6,856 bases of DNA from an uncultured Verrucomicrobiota bacterium (GTDB lineage: Bacteria > Verrucomicrobiota > Verrucomicrobiae > Opitutales > Opitutaceae), in the NCBI GenBank assembly GCA_946481225.1, contig CAMLNJ010000166.1:1-6856 (forward strand), read 5' to 3'. The position numbers and the translations under genes are program-made. The notes under the pieces are model-generated. The model searched no databases and had not been told where the DNA came from. It worked only from the letters and a program-made list of their open reading frames with translations. Below, piece after piece: positions 1 through 4,723 of the stretch. Position 1 is the first letter of the stretch. Each line of letters opens with the position of its first letter.

Positions 1-164
1 GGAGGCGGCTCGGGGTCGAGGCGTTGGTGGGCGCGGAGGGCGTCGGGGACGGAGGCCGAGCCGGGGCTCGGCGTTCCCGGGGTGGCGGGGAGCGCGGAGT
101 TGGCGGCGGCGAGAGCGAGGGTGGCGCTTGCCAGAATGGGACGGATAGGACCGATGGGGCTCAT
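1..164 (-). CDS. N-terminal fragment of an exported protein of unknown function
   Basis: An open frame starts at an ATG (164-162) five bases after the stop codon of the decahaem cytochrome gene and runs off the left edge, leaving 54 codons visible. The first ~25 residues look like a signal peptide: one Arg near the start (MSPIGPIRPILASATLALAA), then an Ala/Leu-rich core and a possible cleavage region around residues 22-28. A Pro/Ala/Ser/Thr-rich linker follows, then the start of a more polar region (DALRAHQRLDPEPP). No CXXCH motif or other domain is visible in the fragment. Tight spacing on the same strand suggests it is the last visible member of the redox operon and acts outside the cytoplasm. 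The first ten codons are encoded by a nonamer repeat, so the true start could lie elsewhere. No Shine-Dalgarno sequence is seen. I do not recognise the family. Confidence 0.5.
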   Translation of the reverse strand, partial: MSPIGPIRPILASATLALAAANSALPATPGTPSPGSASVPDALRAHQRLDPEPP

Positions 165-175
165 GGGGCCTATGG
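131..175. repeat. Degenerate 9-bp tandem repeat across a stop/start junction
   Basis: Five nonamers run in phase over 131-139, 140-148, 149-157, 158-166 and 167-175. On the minus strand they fit approximately CCATNNGNC, for example CCATAGGCC, CCATGAGCC and CCATCGGTC. The TAG stop of the decahaem gene (172-170) and the proposed ATG of the next gene (164-162) both lie within units. The repeat therefore supplies the PIGPIRPI-like residues at the N-terminus of the downstream protein. Similar 'GPIGPIRPI' N-termini occur in other high-G+C genomes, from memory, which suggests a dispersed intergenic repeat rather than selected coding sequence. Confidence 0.6.
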
Positions 176-1885
176 AGCGGAGCCGAGGGCGCGACGGAGG
201 GCCTCGGGCATGGCGGCGGTCGGGGTGAAGCCGGAAGGGGGCGGGTTGTGGTAGCCGTGGCAGGCGGTGCAGGAGTCGGTGACGCCTCCGGAGGGGCCGT
301 GGCAGGCGGCGCAGGTGTTTTTTTGGGGAAGAATAATATCGGAGGTGGCGCTGCTACGGGTGGCGGCGTGACAGACTTGGCAGCTCACCTGGGTGTGGCG
401 GGAGTGGTCGAAGCGGGCGTGGGGAAGCCAGATCGTGGGGACTCGCAGGGGAATGATGCGCGGGGCGGCGCCGGCGGGGGCGGCCTCGACCTGGTGGCAG
501 AGGTTGCAGGAATCGCGGCCGGCGGGGGCGGCGGGATCGCCGAAGAAGACTTTGCGCTCGAGGGCTTCGCCGTTCGGGTGAAGTTTTTTCAGGGCGGCGA
601 GCTTGTCTTCGACGTGGCGGCGGAGGGGCTCGCCGGAGAGGCGGAGGCGGCGGACGGCGTCGTCGGTGTAGGCGGCGGGGAGGGCGCGGAGGAAGGCGCG
701 GGCGTTTTCGGCCGAGCCGTGCGGGACCGCGATGGCCGGGGTGGAGGGATCGATGGGGAGTCCGTGGCAGGATTGGCAGTGAAGGGCGAAGCTCACGGGT
801 TTCATGAGTTTGCCGGAGGGGTCGGGCTCGTGGCAGGAGCGGCAATCGAGGGATTGGCCGTCGAGCGTGGGGACGCTGTCGCCGGCGAGGTGAAGCGCGT
901 GGTTGAAGGCGAGGGGGTTGATGTCCTTGGCTTCGGAGGCGTGGAGGCGGAACTCGGGGTGATCGTCGGCGAAGGAGGTGATGCGGTCGGTGAAGCCGTC
1001 CACGGGGTGGGGGACGACGAAGGCGGCGCGGTCGACGGAGGTTCTCTTTTCGAAGAGCTCGGGGGGAAGCTGGCGGGCGAGGAGGCGCGCGGCCGTCATT
1101 TGCGCGGAGTCGCCGTGGCAGGCGACGCAGGCGGCGGGCTTGACGTCGAGGAGACTGTGCGCGCGGCCTTGGTGCTCGAGGTGGCAGACGGAGCAGGACA
1201 TCTCGCGTTCGATGTTGGCCTGGTGGAAGGAGTGCGGGCGGTGGCAGGCCTGGCAGGCGGCGTCCATCGGGCCGAAATCGCGCGGGGCGGCGCCGACGAG
1301 TTTCGCGGGCGCGAGTGTGCCGCCGCGGGTGGAGGTGGCGAGGGCGGTGGCGGCCCAGCCGGAGGGGTCGTGGTGGGCGGCGGGGTGGCAGTGGGCGCAG
1401 CCTTGGGCGTCGACCTCGCCGGTGGCGCCGGGGACCTCGGTGATCGCGAAGGCGGTGCTGGAGTGGGCGGGGGTGAGGGCTCCGGGGCTGATGATCCGGG
1501 CGCGCCAAGGGCCGGCGACGGCGAGGAGAACGAGGCCGAGGCAGGCGGCGAAGACGGCGCGGACGAGAAGGCCGCGTCGGGACCGCAGGCTGCGGACGGG
1601 GCGGCAGGTCGGCGTGACGCGGCAGCAGGTGCCGTCGGGGCGCGGACCCTCGGGGCAGGCGCCGCCCTCGGAGGCGGGGCGGGTGCATTTCCAGAGGCCC
1701 TTGGTCTGGCCCTGCGCGACGACGAGGGCCGGGGTGCATTCGGGGCCGGCGCGGCATTCGCCGGAGGGCGAGGGGCCGAGACGGCAGGGGCAGCCATCGC
1801 AGGCGTGGCCGCAGATCCAGTCCTTCTGCGGGCGCTCGTAGCGGCGGTGGTCGAAGTCGGGGGCGGGCTGGCGTCCTTCGCTCAT
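170..1885 (-). CDS. Membrane-anchored decahaem c-type cytochrome with Cys-rich N-terminal domain
   Basis: The 571-residue protein has ten CXXCH haem c motifs, at residues 163, 211, 231, 253, 348, 370, 460, 502, 525 and 539. They are spaced as groups of 4 + 2 + 4 with roughly 90-residue gaps between groups. Extra histidines in FNHALH- and FDHSRH-like contexts suit bis-His ligation as in the cytochrome c3/c7 superfamily. One transmembrane helix lies at about 107-125, after a basic stretch (RSLRSRRG). By the positive-inside rule, residues 1-105 are cytoplasmic and the haem part is periplasmic. The cytoplasmic part holds eleven cysteines, starting CGHACDGCPC (25-34) and continuing at 44, 50, 67, 77, 87, 88 and 94, none of them in CXXCH. 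It may bind Fe-S or zinc. The start at 1885 is the first ATG that includes this domain; no SD is visible. A role as a periplasmic electron carrier or wire receiving electrons from the b-type neighbour is inferred. The acceptor is unknown. Confidence 0.93.
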   Translation of the reverse strand: MSEGRQPAPDFDHRRYERPQKDWICGHACDGCPCRLGPSPSGECRAGPECTPALVVAQGQTKGLWKCTRPASEGGACPEGPRPDGTCCRVTPTCRPVRSLRSRRGLLVRAVFAACLGLVLLAVAGPWRARIISPGALTPAHSSTAFAITEVPGATGEVDAQGCAHCHPAAHHDPSGWAATALATSTRGGTLAPAKLVGAAPRDFGPMDAACQACHRPHSFHQANIEREMSCSVCHLEHQGRAHSLLDVKPAACVACHGDSAQMTAARLLARQLPPELFEKRTSVDRAAFVVPHPVDGFTDRITSFADDHPEFRLHASEAKDINPLAFNHALHLAGDSVPTLDGQSLDCRSCHEPDPSGKLMKPVSFALHCQSCHGLPIDPSTPAIAVPHGSAENARAFLRALPAAYTDDAVRRLRLSGEPLRRHVEDKLAALKKLHPNGEALERKVFFGDPAAPAGRDSCNLCHQVEAAPAGAAPRIIPLRVPTIWLPHARFDHSRHTQVSCQVCHAATRSSATSDIILPQKNTCAACHGPSGGVTDSCTACHGYHNPPPSGFTPTAAMPEALRRALGSAP

Positions 1886-1998
1886 GGGTGCGAGGGGGAG
1901 GGGGCGGCAGGACGACGGAATACGGGCGAGACGCCCGTGCCACGCTCAGGCATCATGGGCGGGACGCGCATGCCGCGCAGGAATCGGGGGCGGCTCAT
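1882..1998 (-). other. Repeat-derived 38-codon ORF bridging two genes (doubtful CDS)
   Basis: An ATG at 1998-1996 overlaps the TGA stop (1997-1995) of the b-type cytochrome gene as ATGA. The frame stays open for 38 codons and ends with a TGA (1884-1882) that overlaps the ATG of the decahaem gene, again as ATGA. The predicted peptide is basic and Pro-rich and includes RGTGVSPV, the usual translation of the palindromic repeat in this gap, so it is unlikely to be a conserved protein. The double 4-bp overlap would allow ribosomes to continue from one cytochrome gene to the next. That coupling role is inference. No SD precedes the ATG. Confidence 0.2.
1922..1978. repeat. Pair of related palindromic repeats of the 'GETPVP/GTGVSPV' type
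   Basis: Two direct copies of a ~24-bp unit lie at 1922-1945 and 1955-1978, 33 bp apart, and match at about 19 of 24 positions by hand alignment. The first has a perfect hairpin core, ACGGGCG-AGA-CGCCCGT (1922-1938). The second has ATGGGCG-GGA-CGCGCAT (1955-1971), with one mismatch in the stem. The second stem position changes from C-G to T-A on both arms, a compensating change. Translation on one strand gives GETPVP and on the other GTGVSPV, a signature I associate with dispersed intergenic repeats in Verrucomicrobia and Planctomycetes. It occupies the gap between the b-type and decahaem genes. Confidence 0.65.
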
Positions 1999-2822
1999 CG
2001 GGCGCCTCCGCTGAAGGCCGTGACGAGGATGACGTGGAGGGCGGCGAAGAGCAGCATGCCGTAGGTGAGGGGGACGTGGACGAAGAGCCAGGCCTTCAGG
2101 AGGAGCTGGTTGGCGTAATGAAAGTCCAATACGTGGCGGGCGCGGACGATCTCGGCGAGGGCGCCGGCGCGGGCCTTCTCGGGCTCGGAAAGGAAGCGGC
2201 CGGCCTCGGCGAGGGTGGCGAGGCGGTCGTTGAGTTCGCGGCGCGAGGCGAAGAGGTGGGGCACGATGCGCGGGCCGGCGGCGAGGGCCGGGGCGAGGGA
2301 GCGGACGTAGTAGTCGGCGAGGGTGGTGTCCCTGGCCTCGGGGATGGCGGCGAGGGCGGTTTTCTCGGCCTCGAGGCGGAGCTCGCGGCGGACCATGGGG
2401 ATGCGTTCAAAGGGGACCTCACCGCCGGTGGTGGTGAGGCGGCGGGGGATGATGCGCGAAAGCCACCAGCCGAGCAGGCCGCTCGCGGTGACGGCGAGGA
2501 AGAGCATCGCGAGGGCGAGGTTGAAGACGCCGCCGGGGACGGCGAACCGGAGGTGGAAGACGAAGAGGACCGCGGTGAAGAGGCCGGCGTAGGCGTGGAT
2601 CTGCAGCCAGAGGCGGGAGCTGGCGAGGGGGAGGAAGGGGAGTTTTTTGCGCGCGTTGTAGGCGGTGAGGAAGAGACAGAGCACGAGCAGGGTCCAGCCG
2701 GTGAGGTGGACGAGGTGGGGCAGGGCGGCCTCGAGGCGGGGGTAGTAGAACGCGAGAAAGCCGCACAGGATGAGCGTGGCGAGCGAGAGCGCGGCGCGGC
2801 GGAGATGGAGCGGGCGAGGCAT
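1995..2822 (-). CDS. Five-helix membrane protein with two HX13H motifs, probable dihaem b-type cytochrome
   Basis: The 275-residue protein has hydrophobic helices at about residues 10-27, 40-55, 72-91, 100-123 and 243-270. Two helices carry histidine pairs separated by exactly 13 residues: H76/H90 (QIHAYAGLFTAVLFVFH) and H249/H263 (HVPLTYGMLLFAALH). Such pairs within one helix are the usual pattern for haems stacked across a membrane in cytochrome b and ferric reductase/NOX-like proteins. A polar segment of about 115 residues (125-240) separates helices 4 and 5. It is charged, largely helical in character, and has no recognised domain. Its position between the ferredoxin-like gene and the decahaem cytochrome gene suggests it carries electrons across the cytoplasmic membrane, with or without quinone. 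The start ATG at 2822 is preceded by an octamer repeat and no SD. Subfamily is uncertain; it is not a recognisable NrfD or NarI. Confidence 0.75.
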   Translation of the reverse strand: MPRPLHLRRAALSLATLILCGFLAFYYPRLEAALPHLVHLTGWTLLVLCLFLTAYNARKKLPFLPLASSRLWLQIHAYAGLFTAVLFVFHLRFAVPGGVFNLALAMLFLAVTASGLLGWWLSRIIPRRLTTTGGEVPFERIPMVRRELRLEAEKTALAAIPEARDTTLADYYVRSLAPALAAGPRIVPHLFASRRELNDRLATLAEAGRFLSEPEKARAGALAEIVRARHVLDFHYANQLLLKAWLFVHVPLTYGMLLFAALHVILVTAFSGGAR

Positions 2823-2823
2823 C

Positions 2824-2958
2824 GGTCAGAGCGGCAGAACGATAGAGGACAGAGCGACAGAGCGGCGGAGGACGGAACGGCAGAGCGGCAGAGGGACGGA
2901 AGTCGGAGAGTTGGCAGTTTGTCGGTGCATGGCTTCAAGCTGTCGTTCTGCCGCTCTG
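2824..2958. repeat. 8-bp degenerate repeat array with two inverted units (long-armed inverted repeat)
   Basis: Between the ferredoxin-fusion and b-type genes, 2824-2901 is made of about ten 7-9-bp units of consensus CGGCAGAG. Two adjacent perfect copies lie at 2878-2893. After a ~40-bp spacer, two units recur in opposite orientation (2943-2958), just before the stop codon of the upstream gene. As a result CAGAGCGGCAGAACGATAG (2827-2845) pairs with CTGTCGTTCTGCCGCTCTG (2940-2958), with 16 contiguous complementary bases and one non-Watson-Crick position in 19. In the transcript this could fold into a stem closing a ~94-nt loop. It holds no U-tract, so it is not a standard terminator. A role in processing or in tuning expression of the distal genes is possible but unproven. 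Confidence 0.6.
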
Positions 2959-2959
2959 T

Positions 2960-4648
2960 TCAGCGGCGGCGGAGCCAGGCGGAGAGGGGGTCGAGGGTGT
3001 TGAGGTCGAGGCGGTCGAGGGCGTCGTGGGGGCAGGCGCGGACGCAGGCGGGTCCGCCGAGCTGGTCGAGGCAGAGGTCGCACTTGGTGGCCTTGAGGAT
3101 TGGCTTTTGATCGCTGGCGAGGAGGAGCTCGCCGTCGGCGTCGCGCGACTCGACCATGCGGATGGAGCCGTAGGGGCAGTTGTTGGCGCAGGCGGTGCAG
3201 CCGATGCAGGTGTCGGGGTTGATGACGACTTCGCCGCCGAAGCTGTCGCGGTGAATCGCGCCGGTGGGGCAGCCGATCATGCAGATCGGGTCGGTGCAGT
3301 GCATGCAGGCCTGGGCGACCATGAGGTGGTCGTGGACGGGGCCGTGGCGGAGGAAGCGCGGGTTGTTGTCGTGGGTGGAGGCGCAGGCGCGGACGCAGTC
3401 GTCGCAACGGGTGCAGCGGTCGAGGTCGATGACCATCGATTTTGTGCCGTTGAAGAGGCGGTTCTGCGTGAGGAACTCCATGAGGCCGGCGTCGACGCCG
3501 GGGGCGGCGGCGCGGGGCGCGGCGGAGGGATCGGCGGGCGTGACGAAGGGGGGGAGCTCGGATTTCGGCAGCGAGGGGAGGACGTGTTCCTGGATGACCG
3601 AGGCGGGGATGGTGAGGACGTGCGTGTGGCCGATGACGCGCAGGCTGTATTGGAGGGAGACGGCGTCGTCGGGGCGGCGCCAGTTGTGGGCGATCTCCTC
3701 GAAGCCGTAGACGTGGCCGGCGCCGAGGTAATTGAGGGTGCGGTGGCCGGCGCCGTGGCGTTGGGTGAGGCGCGCGAAGCCGGAGCGGATCATGACGATG
3801 CCGTTGGGGTAGTCGCCCTCGGCGGCGATGAGCGGTTCCTTCGAGACGGCGGCGGCGCCGGCCTGGGCCAGCTTCTTGTAGTCGCCGGACCAATCGTAGT
3901 CGCCGTAGGTTTCGAATTGCGTGGCGGCCTCGACGGCGGCGCGGGCCTCGGGGCCGAGGTGGCGGAGAAAGGGGATCTCGGCGAGGTAGGTGGCGAGGGC
4001 GCGCTGGCGGTAGATCTTGTCGACGTGGGTGCGGAGGGCGGGGTCGTATTTGAGAAGGTCGCGGAGGCCCTGCCAGCGGATCTCGAGGAGCTGGGTCTTG
4101 TCTTCGTCGGCGAAGATGGTCGCGGTGCGCGGCATGCGCGAGAGGGCGGCGATCTCGCCGAAGAAATCGCCGGCGCGCATGGGGGCGGTCTTGTGGTCGG
4201 CGACGACGCGGGGGATGTCTTGGAGGACGAAGCTCTTGGCGTGGAGCTCGCGGGAGCGGCGGCGGGAGACGACTTCGTCCTCGCGGTGGTTGGTCCAGAG
4301 CTGGGCGATCGAGCGAAGGAGGCTCTTTTTCTCGCGTTCGCGGCGGCCGACCTGGGCGGGGGGGAGGCCGGGGGGGAGGACGACGCGGGCGTTGCCTTGG
4401 AGGATGAGGAAGGCGGAGGTGCCGTAGTCGCCTTCGCGCACGATGAGCTCGCCCTTGGCGTAGGTGCGGATGGCGGTGTCGTTGCGGAGGATGTCGGGGA
4501 GGGGGGCGGAGCGCGGGAAGCTGTCGAGGTTCATCTCGCGGAAGGGCGAGAACCCGAGGACGCGCGCGACGTCGTCGCCGGTGGTGTCGGGGCTGAAGGG
4601 GGCGTCCCAGCGTTTGGGGCGATCCTGGCTGGCGGCGGCGGTCGACAT
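2960..4648 (-). CDS. Cyclic-nucleotide-binding-domain / four-[4Fe-4S] ferredoxin fusion protein
   Basis: This 562-residue protein is apparently cytoplasmic, with no signal peptide or membrane helix. Residues ~48-215 resemble a CRP-type cyclic-nucleotide-binding domain: KGELIVREGDYGTSAFLILQG, then the phosphate-binding cassette FFGEIAALSRMPRTAT (162-177) with the expected Glu and Arg. A ~55-residue basic insertion (about 97-152) splits it. Residues ~225-355 form a second, degenerate copy (EGDYPNGIVMIRSGFARL, then YGFEEIAHNWRRPDDAV) lacking the Pro-Arg-X-Ala signature. The C-terminal part has sixteen Cys in four clusters: 412/415/418/422, 448/451/456/460, 481/484/487/491 and 523/526/535/539. 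This is the pattern of DmsB, NrfC and HybA-type electron-transfer subunits. There is no helix-turn-helix, so it is not a transcription factor of the usual kind. Inferred role: it carries electrons from the flavoprotein to the membrane cytochrome, gated by ligand binding. No SD precedes the start at 4648. Confidence 0.9.
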   Translation of the reverse strand: MSTAAASQDRPKRWDAPFSPDTTGDDVARVLGFSPFREMNLDSFPRSAPLPDILRNDTAIRTYAKGELIVREGDYGTSAFLILQGNARVVLPPGLPPAQVGRREREKKSLLRSIAQLWTNHREDEVVSRRRSRELHAKSFVLQDIPRVVADHKTAPMRAGDFFGEIAALSRMPRTATIFADEDKTQLLEIRWQGLRDLLKYDPALRTHVDKIYRQRALATYLAEIPFLRHLGPEARAAVEAATQFETYGDYDWSGDYKKLAQAGAAAVSKEPLIAAEGDYPNGIVMIRSGFARLTQRHGAGHRTLNYLGAGHVYGFEEIAHNWRRPDDAVSLQYSLRVIGHTHVLTIPASVIQEHVLPSLPKSELPPFVTPADPSAAPRAAAPGVDAGLMEFLTQNRLFNGTKSMVIDLDRCTRCDDCVRACASTHDNNPRFLRHGPVHDHLMVAQACMHCTDPICMIGCPTGAIHRDSFGGEVVINPDTCIGCTACANNCPYGSIRMVESRDADGELLLASDQKPILKATKCDLCLDQLGGPACVRACPHDALDRLDLNTLDPLSAWLRRR

Positions 4649-4651
4649 GAA

Positions 4652-4700
4652 GAGCTGGGATCGGGGAGCTAGGAGCAGGGAGCCGGGCGTCGGAGGGCGG
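4652..4700. repeat. Heptamer tandem repeat in the gap before the ferredoxin-fusion gene
   Basis: Seven units in strict 7-bp register fill most of the 75-bp gap between the flavoprotein stop (4726-4724) and the next start (4648). The best five, from 4652 to 4686, fit GANCNRG (mostly GAGCNGG); the last two (4687-4700) are weaker. On the coding strand the repeat is pyrimidine-rich (CCNGCTC) and runs up to three bases from the ATG, leaving no Shine-Dalgarno sequence. It resembles the short tandem heptameric repeats known from cyanobacteria in form, though not in sequence that I can confirm. Confidence 0.6.
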
Positions 4701-4723
4701 AGGAGCGCGGGAGGAGATGACGT

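Noticed and set aside
248..2014. 588-codon open frame on the plus strand opposite the decahaem gene
   Set aside because: Gly/Ala/Glu-only composition with no domain. It is the mirror of a minus-strand gene with ten clear haem motifs, and long antisense frames are expected at this G+C content.
2096..2938. Minus-strand frame starting MKPCTDKLPTLRLPSL upstream of the b-type gene
   Set aside because: Its first part is translated octamer repeat and the rest is a Ser/Pro-rich out-of-frame reading of the b-type gene, lacking membrane helices.
2824..2958. Possible CRISPR array or transposon end
   Set aside because: Units are only 8 bp with no spacers of regular length, no cas or transposase gene is present, and the inverted arms are explained by octamers in both orientations.
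2940..2958. Possible rho-independent terminator
   Set aside because: The matching arm is ~94 nt away and no run of U follows on the minus-strand transcript.
2960..4648. Reading the sensor-ferredoxin protein as a CRP/FNR transcription factor
   Set aside because: No helix-turn-helix follows either nucleotide-binding-type domain; the C-terminal part is a four-cluster ferredoxin.
3026..4672. 548-codon plus-strand open frame opposite the sensor-ferredoxin gene
   Set aside because: Low-complexity Gly/Ala/Val/Glu content with no motif. The minus strand carries four intact [4Fe-4S] signatures here.
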